A DNA stretch of 64,000 nucleotides from Pyrinomonadaceae bacterium. Its GTDB lineage: Bacteria > Acidobacteriota > Blastocatellia > Pyrinomonadales > Pyrinomonadaceae. Position numbers and translations under genes: made by a program. The stretch spans positions 62,001 through 126,000 of the forward strand of contig DASUNM010000027.1 of NCBI GenBank assembly GCA_036277115.1, given 5' to 3'. Positions 49,248 to 57,672 of the stretch are shown in pieces. The notes below the pieces were generated by a model. It saw only the letters and a list, made by a program, of their open reading frames with translations. It searched no databases and was not told where the DNA came from. Position 1 is the first letter of the stretch. Every line of letters begins with the position of its first letter.

Positions 49248-49652
49248 ATGCAATCCCTACCCACGATCCCTCAGAGTTGGACGGGCCTAGCTTGGTTTGT
49301 CATAGCAAATATCGTTACAAGCGGGTCGGTGGGGTTAATTGTTTTAGCGGTTATCAAAGGAGTTCTGAATCGGAAGAAGCCGCAAGTAGTCGCGGCCGAG
49401 ATTCACGAATCGCAAGCTCGAGCAGCGCGTGATTTAGCAGATGCAAAGAGGACAGAATTACAGTCAAACATTTCGGCTGGCGATGCCGTAGTGAGATGGA
49501 TTCAACGGATGGAGTTCGCGCAGATTGCGAGCGAGAAACTCCACGAAGAGATTGAGCGGCTGCAGAACGAAAACGACGCGTACGAGCGGCAGATTCAATG
49601 GGCCAAAGGGATCTTTAAGATGAAGGGTATTCAGTGGGAAGACCACGAATAA
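49248..49652 (+). CDS. spanin-like single-span coiled-coil protein
   Basis: 134 residues. N-terminal membrane segment (FVIANIVTSGSVGLIVLAVI), then a long charged coiled coil (HEEIERLQNENDAYERQIQW). The layout is that of an Rz/i-spanin, which links inner and outer membrane at lysis. A second such protein lies at 47582, so which one is the spanin is open. Confidence 0.6.
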   Translation: MQSLPTIPQSWTGLAWFVIANIVTSGSVGLIVLAVIKGVLNRKKPQVVAAEIHESQARAARDLADAKRTELQSNISAGDAVVRWIQRMEFAQIASEKLHEEIERLQNENDAYERQIQWAKGIFKMKGIQWEDHE

Positions 49653-49678
49653 TTTCCAAGGCTTGAGAAGAAGTATCA

Positions 49679-49819
49679 ATGAGGTGTTCGCTTTGTCCAC
49701 GAAAGATCGATCCAACCAAGGACGACTTTGAAGAGACAGCATCGTGTGAGTTTGCTCATTCTGAGTGTGTTGAAGAGAAGGAAGAAAAGGAACGCGGTGA
49801 AGTCGAAGTTGACACTTAA
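49679..49819 (+). CDS. 46-residue Cys-containing protein overlapping the terminase start
   Basis: ATG at 49679; product MRCSLCPRKIDPTKDDFEET, ASCEFAHSECVEEKEEKERG. The four Cys with one His suggest a zinc site. Its last codons overlap the small terminase start (49797) in another frame, which suggests coupling. Confidence 0.55.
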   Translation: MRCSLCPRKIDPTKDDFEETASCEFAHSECVEEKEEKERGEVEVDT

Positions 49820-50363
49820 GCAGCGAGCGTTTTGCCTGGCTTATGCCGGCGAGGCGAACGGGAACGCGACTGAAGCGGCGCGGATAGCGGGCTACAAAGG
49901 CGATGATGCGACCCTTAGCGTCACCGGGTTTCGGATGCTAAGAAAAGCTAATATTGAGGCCGCGATTGGTGAATTGAGGCGCGACGCTGAAAAGAAGGCC
50001 AGCGGAAAGATCCTTAGTGCGACGGAAACGCTTGTTGGCCTAACCAGGATTGCGCTTGCCGATATTGCGGAAGTGTTTGAGCCTGACGGCAGTTTTGATC
50101 TTCAGAAAGCGAAGGCTCGTAATGTTTCGCGGCTCATCAAGAGCATCAGTTTCGATAAAGACACTGGCCGAATGACCAAGATTGAACTGCATAACGCTCA
50201 TGGTGCTCATGTTGATCTCGGCAAGTATCACGGGCTATTCCCCACAAAGATCGTTATCACCCCGGAAGACGCCGATCGACTTGCTGATGAAGCCGCAAAA
50301 CGTTATGGACTTCCCTTGCCTGAGACGTTTGGCGGTGAACCTCTGGCGAAGTCGGAAATGTGA
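49797..50363 (+). CDS. terminase small subunit
   Basis: 188 residues from the GTG at 49797, seven bases behind AAAGGAA; a longer reading adds a basic stretch overlapping the previous gene. KLTLKQRAFCLAYAGEANGN then ATEAARIAGYKGDDATLSVT is the typical DNA-binding terminase_2 (XtmA) domain. The middle holds a helical oligomerisation part. It recognises phage DNA for packaging and works with the large subunit downstream. Confidence 0.85.
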   Translation: MKSKLTLKQRAFCLAYAGEANGNATEAARIAGYKGDDATLSVTGFRMLRKANIEAAIGELRRDAEKKASGKILSATETLVGLTRIALADIAEVFEPDGSFDLQKAKARNVSRLIKSISFDKDTGRMTKIELHNAHGAHVDLGKYHGLFPTKIVITPEDADRLADEAAKRYGLPLPETFGGEPLAKSEM

Positions 50364-50406
50364 GTATCCCGCCCGTGAGCATATGGCACTTTCATTAGCA
50401 AAATGA

Positions 50407-52032
50407 ATGATTCCGCAAATCCAACTCGGCCCCGATCCTAATCAATGGCCTGAACCAATAAGAGATCGGTATTTCCAACGGCTAAGACAGCAGCGCCCCA
50501 CCGAGTCGGTTCTATCTGACTACCAACAGAAGCCCCAAGCCTATGCGCGTGAAATCTTGGGAGTTCGTCTCACGCCTGACCAAGACGAGATGTTGCAAAG
50601 CATCCTCGATAATCGCTATACGGTTGTTAAGGCTTCCCACGCGGTCGGTAAGACGTTCACGGCGGCCGTTGCCGAATCGTGGTGGTTTGATTGCTGGTCA
50701 AAGCATATTGGCTACATCACTGCTCCAACATGGGAGCAGTCATTCGGCCTTACTTTCAAGCAATTAAAGTCTCTACGGCGCAGCAAGAGCTTGCCAGGGC
50801 TAATCCTCGAACGAATCATCCGAGACGCAGATAAGAACCGTGAAGGCGATCATTATGTTCGAGCACTGAATGCGGAAAAGGGCGAGGGTTTTCAGGGTGA
50901 ACACTCCGCGCCGATCCTAATTGTTATCGAGGAGGGTGTTGGGGTTCCAAAGTACATCTGGGATGCCATTGGCGGACTGATGACAAATCCGCTGTGCCGA
51001 GTTTTTGCGATCGGGAATCCCACTGATGAGGCTACCGAATTTGGTATCGCGTGCGAGTCCAGCCTGTATCACACAATGAGTATTTCAGCTCTGAACCATC
51101 CGAATATCAAAGCTGAATTGAGCTGTGAATCGCCTCCATTCCCTGATGCTGTAAGACTTCTCTGGCTTTATGAAATGCTTGAGAAGGAATGCGAACAGAC
51201 CGAGAAAATAGTCGAGGATGCCTTTGAGTTTGTTTCGCTACCTGAGATTAAGAAAGCACTCTCAGGGCAGCCGGCGGATCTCAGTCAGAAGATGGTTTAC
51301 ATGCCGACTGCCTACTTTCAGGGGCGGGTGTTAGGTGAGTTTCCAACTCAGGCAGATCAACAAGTGATTCCGAAGGCTTGGCTAAAGTTTCAGCCTTTAC
51401 TTGAACCGATCAACCAGGACGAGCCTGAGATCGGGTGCGACATAGCCAGATTCGGTGATGATCGAACCACGATATTTACGCGGCGCGGTCCGTGCGTCTA
51501 TGCCGCCAGAGAGTTGCGCAAGATGGACAATCTAGAAGTTGAGTCCGCGTTGCGAGATGCGGCACGACAAGCCCCCGTCCTCACCCAAAGTTCTATTGAG
51601 CCAAAGCGGATTAGAATCAAAATCGACGTTACGGGTGGTTTGGGCACAGGACCATACGATCACTTACTCGCAGAAGGTTACTCAGTTGTCGCAATTAACA
51701 GTTCCACCAAGGCAAACAACCAAGAACTCTACCGGAATAAACGTTCGGAGTTGTGGTTTGACTCGCGCGACAGAGCAAAGGAAAAACGTCTCGACCTGTC
51801 GAGGTTAAAGAAAGAGATCCGCGGAAGGTTAGAAAAAGAGTTAGCTGCCCCTAAGTATAAATCACCAGGGCAAAAAATTGTTGAGGACAAGGCGTTGATG
51901 AAAAAACGATTGGGCTACTCCCCTGATTTGGCTGACGGGCTTAACTTAGCGTTTGCGCCCGACGCTGCGGGCGTGGTTGAAGAACTTGACGAAAGCCTGG
52001 CTTATGCCATTTCAGATTACCGAGGACGTTAG
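50407..52032 (+). CDS. terminase large subunit (packaging ATPase/nuclease)
   Basis: 541 residues. ATPase domain: Walker A-like KASHAVGKTFTAAVAESW near residue 80, Walker B ILIVIEEGVGV near 173, with the Glu next to the acidic strand end. Nuclease domain: EIGCDIARFGDDRTTIF near 344 provides the first catalytic Asp, and KRLGYSPDLADGLNLAF near the end provides the last Asp. It pumps DNA into the prohead through the portal. Confidence 0.9.
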   Translation: MIPQIQLGPDPNQWPEPIRDRYFQRLRQQRPTESVLSDYQQKPQAYAREILGVRLTPDQDEMLQSILDNRYTVVKASHAVGKTFTAAVAESWWFDCWSKHIGYITAPTWEQSFGLTFKQLKSLRRSKSLPGLILERIIRDADKNREGDHYVRALNAEKGEGFQGEHSAPILIVIEEGVGVPKYIWDAIGGLMTNPLCRVFAIGNPTDEATEFGIACESSLYHTMSISALNHPNIKAELSCESPPFPDAVRLLWLYEMLEKECEQTEKIVEDAFEFVSLPEIKKALSGQPADLSQKMVYMPTAYFQGRVLGEFPTQADQQVIPKAWLKFQPLLEPINQDEPEIGCDIARFGDDRTTIFTRRGPCVYAARELRKMDNLEVESALRDAARQAPVLTQSSIEPKRIRIKIDVTGGLGTGPYDHLLAEGYSVVAINSSTKANNQELYRNKRSELWFDSRDRAKEKRLDLSRLKKEIRGRLEKELAAPKYKSPGQKIVEDKALMKKRLGYSPDLADGLNLAFAPDAAGVVEELDESLAYAISDYRGR

Positions 52033-52035
52033 AGT

Positions 52036-53649
52036 GTGGCGAGTATTTGGAATAGACTCATGGCGGCAGTAGCAGCATTCCGGGACCCTCAAGGCTTTCC
52101 AGGTGACATTAGCCGCTCGACGGTTGATCGCGCCCGGCTTCAGATGCTTTGGCACTGCTACCAGAACACTCAATTTGACGATCTGACAGTTTGGCAGAGC
52201 TACCGTGAGAAGTTTCAGTTATATCGAAACATCCGCCCTATCTACAACCCAACCCGCCGACTTGTTAATTTCTACGTTGACCATGTTTACCCTGGAGCGT
52301 TAAGCGAGGACGCCTCGCAACTGCCTGATGGTGTTCAACTAGCCATTCCGTTGTCCGACGACACAGACGAGAACTTGAAGATAGCGATTGCCCAATTCTG
52401 GCAATGGTCGAACTGGCAATCGGAAAACAAGAAAATGGTTTTGTTTGGAGGCTCAACAGGCTCATGTCTAGTCGAAGTTGTGGACAATGTGGAAAAAGGA
52501 AAAGTCTCCGCAGTGGTGCGGTGGCCAGGACGGTTGGCTGACAAAGCTAAAGACGAGTCCCCGAGCCTCGTCTTAGACTCATCGGGCAACGTCAAGTTTT
52601 ATGCGTTGGAATACGACGCCTTGGACGCTACTGGGAAGACGGTTAAGTATCGCAAAGAGGTTAGCCAGGAATCGTTTCGCTACTACAAAGACGACACACT
52701 GGATGAAGAGGTAGAGAACTTTTACGGCTTTGTCCCGGCGGTGTGGTGTAAGCATTTGGACGAAGGGGATGACTTTGGCAGTCCCGCGATCGCTGGAAGT
52801 CTGGGCAAGATTGACGAGCTGAACGGCTTGGTTTCCCACGACCATGACAACGTGGACATCTTGATCGATTCACCCGGAATTATTACCACGAGTGGAAACA
52901 TCGGGAATATTGCTTCCGACTCAGCCAACCTTAAAACCTCTCGTGCAGATGAATACAGTGCCCTGTCTGCGGCAAAAGAAAAACCAACAAAGAGGCTGTT
53001 ACTTAAGGGGCCGGAGGGGACGCAGTGGGTTCCGCTAACCGGCAACCTAGACCCTGACAAGGTGGTTCCTTTAATTGATCGGCTTCTCACTGAAATTGAA
53101 CACGACTTTCCTGAACTCTCGATGTATCAAAAACTGAGAGAGATGAGCGAAGTTACAGGTCCCGGTGCGGCAAGGTTAATGGGCGATGTTGGGAAGCGAG
53201 TATTGCGCGTTTCCAGTAACTACGATCAGCAGTCAATAAAACTCTTCCAAATGGCTTGTGCTATTGGGGGGTTCCGGTTTCGAGAAGGCAAAGAAGGGTG
53301 GCGTGAGAAGACAGACCAGCGGAAGAAGTTCGCGCCGTTCAGCCTGGATTCCTACGCTAAAGGTGAATTGGACATGGCGATCATGCCGCGTCCGTTAATC
53401 CCAATGACCGAAGCCGATATGGTGGACATCGAAGGCAAGAGGCTGGATAACGCTGGAAAGGCAAAAGATATTTTCTCTCAAGACAAGGTTCTAGAAGTCG
53501 CTGGGATTGCTGACGAGGAGGAGCGAAAGCAGATCATCGCAGATCGTGAACAGGCTTCTCAGAATCAAAACAATAATGCGCTAGGTGATTTGGCTCGCAG
53601 GGCTGCGCTAGGCGGTCCGGCAGGGGTTAGAGGGTTACTTGCTCCGTGA
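52036..53649 (+). CDS. portal protein
   Basis: 537 residues from a GTG at 52036. Segments NIRPIYNPTRRLVNFYVDHV, NEKMVLFGGSTGSCLVEV-like strands and YSALSAAKEKPTKRLLLKGP, along with its position between terminase and minor head protein, fit a siphophage portal. Forms the dodecameric DNA gate at one capsid vertex. The stop overlaps the next gene. Confidence 0.82.
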   Translation: MASIWNRLMAAVAAFRDPQGFPGDISRSTVDRARLQMLWHCYQNTQFDDLTVWQSYREKFQLYRNIRPIYNPTRRLVNFYVDHVYPGALSEDASQLPDGVQLAIPLSDDTDENLKIAIAQFWQWSNWQSENKKMVLFGGSTGSCLVEVVDNVEKGKVSAVVRWPGRLADKAKDESPSLVLDSSGNVKFYALEYDALDATGKTVKYRKEVSQESFRYYKDDTLDEEVENFYGFVPAVWCKHLDEGDDFGSPAIAGSLGKIDELNGLVSHDHDNVDILIDSPGIITTSGNIGNIASDSANLKTSRADEYSALSAAKEKPTKRLLLKGPEGTQWVPLTGNLDPDKVVPLIDRLLTEIEHDFPELSMYQKLREMSEVTGPGAARLMGDVGKRVLRVSSNYDQQSIKLFQMACAIGGFRFREGKEGWREKTDQRKKFAPFSLDSYAKGELDMAIMPRPLIPMTEADMVDIEGKRLDNAGKAKDIFSQDKVLEVAGIADEEERKQIIADREQASQNQNNNALGDLARRAALGGPAGVRGLLAP

Positions 53650-54494
53650 AATGGGACCCAAAAGATCGCCGGTACGAAGACGAGAACGGCCACCCGCTAA
53701 CACAATCTGAGGTTCGGAAGCGGATTGAAGAATATATTGAGCACGGACAGCGGGAAGTAGATCGGCAGGCCAATAAGCTTTTTATCGGTGCTCTTTCACT
53801 CTCCGCCTTCTTTGAACTCCTCAGACACAAAATAACTTCATGGCATTCTGTTGCGGGATTGGCTGCTTATGGTGAGCCAGATAACAAGCAATGGTCTCGA
53901 ATCAATCAGAAGATCCTCTCCGAATTGGACTTTCTAAACCGGTTTGAAGCCGAAGCCCAAGCGTCGTTTTTCGCCGCGGAAACCATAGCTTCTCAGGTTG
54001 TTACTTCACTCGGAAACAAGATCCCTGCTGGATTAGAAAGTCTTGTTGAGGAGCGCGTAGCCCAGGCATTACTAAAAGCGGCCCCGTCTGAGGCTGCCGT
54101 TGTAGCCCGATCGGTAGTTGCTGAGACGTTGGCTGATTCTGTCGCAGAGGCGAGTGTGATTGCTCAATCCGTCGAAGTGGCAGGCGCAGAGCCTTTAATT
54201 GGGGCAACTATTCCTAGTCGGGCAGGGATGTACGTTGATTCCACGTACGGCACATTTGAAAACAGCGTCAGGGATCGTGAATCGGATGCAGGGGCGGTCG
54301 GAGTGCGGCGCGTGTCAGAGAATGACGGGAATGTCTGCGAGGACTGCGAGGCGTGGGCAAGTGATGAATACGTCCCGCTGAGTGAAATTCAGGACATTGG
54401 CTCAGGGCAATGCGGCTCGCGGGATCGCTGCACGTTTGAGTTCTCTTATGAAGGCGTTGAGCCTTTAACGATTGATCGAAGGCTGACGGGCTAA
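53646..54494 (+). CDS. minor head (MuF-like) morphogenesis protein
   Basis: 282 residues from a GTG overlapping the portal stop. A long helical N-terminal part is followed by a C-terminal zinc-like segment (NDGNVCEDCEAWASDEYVPL, QCGSRDRCTFEF), the pattern of Mu gpF/SPP1 gp7-type minor head proteins. It probably enters the prohead with the portal and helps assembly or DNA ejection. Confidence 0.75.
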   Translation: MKWDPKDRRYEDENGHPLTQSEVRKRIEEYIEHGQREVDRQANKLFIGALSLSAFFELLRHKITSWHSVAGLAAYGEPDNKQWSRINQKILSELDFLNRFEAEAQASFFAAETIASQVVTSLGNKIPAGLESLVEERVAQALLKAAPSEAAVVARSVVAETLADSVAEASVIAQSVEVAGAEPLIGATIPSRAGMYVDSTYGTFENSVRDRESDAGAVGVRRVSENDGNVCEDCEAWASDEYVPLSEIQDIGSGQCGSRDRCTFEFSYEGVEPLTIDRRLTG

Positions 54495-54496
54495 CG

Positions 54497-54982
54497 ATGC
54501 TTGTAATTATTGACTGTCAAAAGCAGTTTCCAGCCGTCGAGCGCGTGATTGCGCCAGTATCGAGGGAGATAGGCCGAGCCAAAAAGCGTTCAGAGTGGAT
54601 TATGGTTGTTACTTACGGTGGGCGCACTGTCACGCGAATCGCGAGTCAGTTACGGGGCTATCAAAAGGTGGTCAAAGTCAATAAGGATTATGACGACGGA
54701 AGTGCCGTGATATTTGAAAGATTATTCGCGTATCACTGGCGGAAGAAGAGCGCATTAGGTGTTAAGCACGTTGGCCGCGTTCGACACTTGCGAGTTGCGG
54801 GTGTGAATACTTCAGCGTGTGTAATGAAAACTGTAGACGGATTGCGGCGCTTTGTTCGTGTAACAGTCATCAGCGATGCGTGTGCGAATTCAGCCAACAT
54901 GAAGTCTCCTTTAAGTCCCGAAATTCATCACAAGGGCGCATTGCGCCGCATGGCTAAGTGGAACAACGTTACGATTGGCTAA
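54497..54982 (+). CDS. isochorismatase-like cysteine hydrolase
   Basis: 161 residues. The fold motifs are in order: LVIIDCQKQF with Asp6, KVNKDYDDGSAVIF with Lys63, and LRVAGVNTSACVMKTVDGL with Cys108, the usual Asp-Lys-Cys triad. The metal-binding DxH...H of nicotinamidase is absent. It is shorter than host enzymes (180-220) and lies between head genes. It could cleave a small metabolite or signal, possibly an NAD-related one; inference only. Confidence 0.78.
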   Translation: MLVIIDCQKQFPAVERVIAPVSREIGRAKKRSEWIMVVTYGGRTVTRIASQLRGYQKVVKVNKDYDDGSAVIFERLFAYHWRKKSALGVKHVGRVRHLRVAGVNTSACVMKTVDGLRRFVRVTVISDACANSANMKSPLSPEIHHKGALRRMAKWNNVTIG

Positions 54983-54985
54983 ACC

Positions 54986-55471
54986 GTGGGAAGGTATTCC
55001 AAGATTGACATCGCCCTGTTGGCGGTCAGCGGCAAAAAACTACGCACGCAGATTAAGTACCTATGCGCAGAGGATCTGGATTACGGTCTCTATCGCGATG
55101 TCTACGTGTTCAAACAAGATCGCCGATACGTTGTTAAGGTCGAGCGCGATATGTCCACGGGCCAGTTTGCAAACGTAACCGAATGGCGCAACTGGATCGA
55201 CAATGAAGAATGGAAAGAGTTCTCCCGATGGTTAGCGCCCTGCCATGCCATTACAGAAAGCGGACAAATTCTCATTCAACGTCGAGTGTATTCACATTCA
55301 CTTGATCATTACCCAGAACGAATTCCCGCCCTATTTACCGACACGAAACGTACTAACTTTGGATGGATCGGTAGTCGGTTTGTCTGCTGCGACTATTCAT
55401 ATCTGCTATCAGCATCGTTCCGACTTAAGAAAGTGAAGTGGTGGGATGTTGATTCCCCTCCCAAAACGTAA
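54986..55471 (+). CDS. phage kinase-like protein
   Basis: 161 residues from a GTG. The order of motifs resembles a compact protein-kinase fold: YRDVYVFKQDRRYVVKVE with Lys51, EWRNW with Glu66, a hinge-like LAPCHAITESGQILIQRRV, a catalytic-loop-like TDTKRTNFG with Asp119, Lys121 and Asn124, and CCDYS with Asp136 as the metal-binding Asp. The usual activation segment and C-lobe helices are mostly missing. Similar short proteins occur beside head genes of other phages, to my recollection. Activity is unproven. Confidence 0.6.
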   Translation: MGRYSKIDIALLAVSGKKLRTQIKYLCAEDLDYGLYRDVYVFKQDRRYVVKVERDMSTGQFANVTEWRNWIDNEEWKEFSRWLAPCHAITESGQILIQRRVYSHSLDHYPERIPALFTDTKRTNFGWIGSRFVCCDYSYLLSASFRLKKVKWWDVDSPPKT

Positions 55472-55518
55472 ACCTCTGGACTGTGTTTTTCTTTGTTCGG
55501 AGGATATTTCACTAACTC

Positions 55519-56109
55519 ATGCCAGATCCTAAACCTGAAACCACGTCTGAGGAGACGGACAAAACACCGGAAGGCAAAGATAAGGCGGGTACTCAGCCCA
55601 AATCTGAGGACGCACTGAAGTTCACGCAAGCAGACCTTGATCGCGTAGCCGCCAAGACTCGTGAAGAGGAAAAGGAAAAGGCGCGCAAGGCCAAGGAAAA
55701 AGAGGACGCGGCCCGAGCGGAAGCGGAGGCCAAAGAGCAGGGTAAGTTCCAGCAGCTAGCAGAAGCCAGACAAAAGGAACTTGATGAGATTACGCCGAAA
55801 TTGGAAGCAGCCGAAGCGGAACTTAAAGAACTTAAACCCGCATTTGCTGCCCTGATTGACGCGGAACTCAAAACCCTGCCAGAAGATGTTGTTGAAGCTG
55901 GCCCGGCCAAATTCGATGACTCGAAAACACTAACAAACCCTCTTGATGTTGCTGCGTGGTTGCCCAATGGAAAAAAACTCGCTGAGAAGCTGAACGGCCA
56001 GTCCGCAAAACCAGGAGCGAAGATCGATCCGAAAGAGATCGGCGCTCCGGGAAATGAAGCGGCCGACCGGCAAGCCAGAGCACAAGCGCGGCGAGCCTAC
56101 CGAGATTAA
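55519..56109 (+). CDS. capsid scaffolding protein
   Basis: 196 residues. Highly charged and helical: an acidic/Thr start, then a coiled coil (EEEKEKARKAKEKEDAARAE) and a second helical part (PKLEAAEAELKELKPAFAAL), ending in a basic segment (RQARAQARRAYRD). This composition, and the place before the decoration and major capsid genes, is typical of siphophage scaffolds that guide prohead assembly. Confidence 0.82.
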   Translation: MPDPKPETTSEETDKTPEGKDKAGTQPKSEDALKFTQADLDRVAAKTREEEKEKARKAKEKEDAARAEAEAKEQGKFQQLAEARQKELDEITPKLEAAEAELKELKPAFAALIDAELKTLPEDVVEAGPAKFDDSKTLTNPLDVAAWLPNGKKLAEKLNGQSAKPGAKIDPKEIGAPGNEAADRQARAQARRAYRD

Positions 56110-56121
56110 GGAGAATACAAC

Positions 56122-56550
56122 ATGGCAGACGTGGTTTTAGTAACCGCAGGCCAGTTGCGGGTGGAGGAGAGTCTTGAGCAAGACACCAAACCCGCAGGCG
56201 TGGCTATTGCGGCAGGACAAAGCGTGCGACAAGACGCCACAACCGGAAAGTGGGCATTAGCCGACGCTTCCGTAGCGGGAACCGCGGATGCCTATGGCAT
56301 GGCCGTTAAGACCGTCCCGGCTGGCCTTCCAGTGACCGCAATCCGGCGTGGCGTTATTGAAGGTTTTGATCTGACGGATCAGGATTACGGCGAACAGATT
56401 TTCCTTTCGGACACAGCCGGCGCAATCGCGGACGCCGCTGGAACGGTGTCCAAAGTTGTGGGTGATGTTACGTCTGTTCACACTCACCTAATGGGCGGCA
56501 CGCCCGACAAGCTTTTGCGGGTTAACTACTCAGGGGAGGTATCAGTCTAA
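56122..56550 (+). CDS. capsid decoration (cement) protein
   Basis: 142 residues, all-beta. The segment VTAIRRGVIEGFDLTDQDYG and IFLSDTAGAIADAAGTVSKV match the DUF2190-like capsid cement proteins. Located between scaffold and major capsid and overlapping the latter by one base. It stabilises the expanded capsid. Confidence 0.8.
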   Translation: MADVVLVTAGQLRVEESLEQDTKPAGVAIAAGQSVRQDATTGKWALADASVAGTADAYGMAVKTVPAGLPVTAIRRGVIEGFDLTDQDYGEQIFLSDTAGAIADAAGTVSKVVGDVTSVHTHLMGGTPDKLLRVNYSGEVSV

Positions 56551-57611
56551 TGGCTAACATCATCCCTTATGGATTCCGCGACATGCGGGATCTTGCCGAC
56601 ACCGCTGTTACTGAGGCGCTGGTTCCGCGAATCGACAAAGCGATCGTGGACACCGTGGAGTTTCACAACGAAGAGATGGATCGCGTGATGGATTTCTTCG
56701 TCAAGCGCACTACTGATTACAAGGTTAAATACAGAACACCTACGTCCGCTCGGCTGATGGGTCTGGACGAACACGGTCGTGCGCGTAAGATTCGACCGGG
56801 CGCGGAGTACGAGATCGGCCTTCCGATTCAAGCCGCAGGACTTGCGGAGGGCGCGACGGACACCACTCGTCTACTCGAAACCGTTCAAGATGTGATGGAC
56901 ATCACGGCAACGATGACTCTGGCTGACAAGAACTGGATGCTGGATCACGTTCTCGCCGCGTTGTTCAACGCTACAACCTGGACGTTTCCCGATGACCGTT
57001 ACGGCGATCTCGTGGTTCAGCCGATTGCCAACGGCGATACTGTGACCTACCTCAAGAAGAACGGCGCCGCTGCGACCGCAGATCACGTTAACGGACAAGC
57101 CGCCGCCATTGCGGATGCCACTAACCCTTTCCCTGGAATTTACTCGCGGCTGACAAGACCCGCTGCAAACTCAGGCGAGGTGGTCTCATTCGTGGCCGAA
57201 AATCTCGTGACGAGTATCGAGGGACTCGGAAACTTCATTGAGTATTCCGATCCCGATGTTCGCCAACCCGCAAACACCGAAGAGCTGATCGGTAGGCTGC
57301 CCGATACGATGCCTGGAATGGTGCTGGGCAAGGTGGATAAGGTGTGGGTTGTTCAGTGGGACCGCCTCCCTGACAGCTACGTCCTGTCCACCGTGACCGG
57401 GGGTGAGCGTCCGCTGGCAATGCGTGAGTATCCAGTGGCCGCGCTGAAGGGCTTCCGGCGGGCAGGTCAACGCAATGACTACCCGTACTTTGAAACCCAA
57501 TTCAAACGCGATGCGGGTTTCGGAGCATGGAACAGAGTCGCGGCGGATGTGCTTGAAATCGGCGATGCGTCTTATGACGTGCCGACTGGATACGAGTCTC
57601 CGATGCAGTAA
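56550..57611 (+). CDS. major capsid protein
   Basis: 353 residues. N-arm and HK97-fold-like segments (VKYRTPTSARLMGLDEHGRA, ADKNWMLDHVLAALFNATTW, YFETQFKRDAGFGAWNRVAA) and the location after scaffold and decoration genes identify it. Forms the capsid shell. Confidence 0.82.
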   Translation: MANIIPYGFRDMRDLADTAVTEALVPRIDKAIVDTVEFHNEEMDRVMDFFVKRTTDYKVKYRTPTSARLMGLDEHGRARKIRPGAEYEIGLPIQAAGLAEGATDTTRLLETVQDVMDITATMTLADKNWMLDHVLAALFNATTWTFPDDRYGDLVVQPIANGDTVTYLKKNGAAATADHVNGQAAAIADATNPFPGIYSRLTRPAANSGEVVSFVAENLVTSIEGLGNFIEYSDPDVRQPANTEELIGRLPDTMPGMVLGKVDKVWVVQWDRLPDSYVLSTVTGGERPLAMREYPVAALKGFRRAGQRNDYPYFETQFKRDAGFGAWNRVAADVLEIGDASYDVPTGYESPMQ

Positions 57612-57672
57612 ACCCAACCTGAAAGCGGGGCGTGGGCTTCGGTTCACCCCCCTGCTCTTCGGAGGATTCAAC

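Noticed and set aside
54497-54982. Nicotinamidase (PncA)
   Set aside because: The Asp/His metal ligands of nicotinamidase are missing; only the general Asp-Lys-Cys triad is present.
57475-57672. Upstream extension of the fibre-like protein
   Set aside because: It lies inside the major capsid gene; the ATG at 57673 has a good ribosome site and gives a clean signal peptide.
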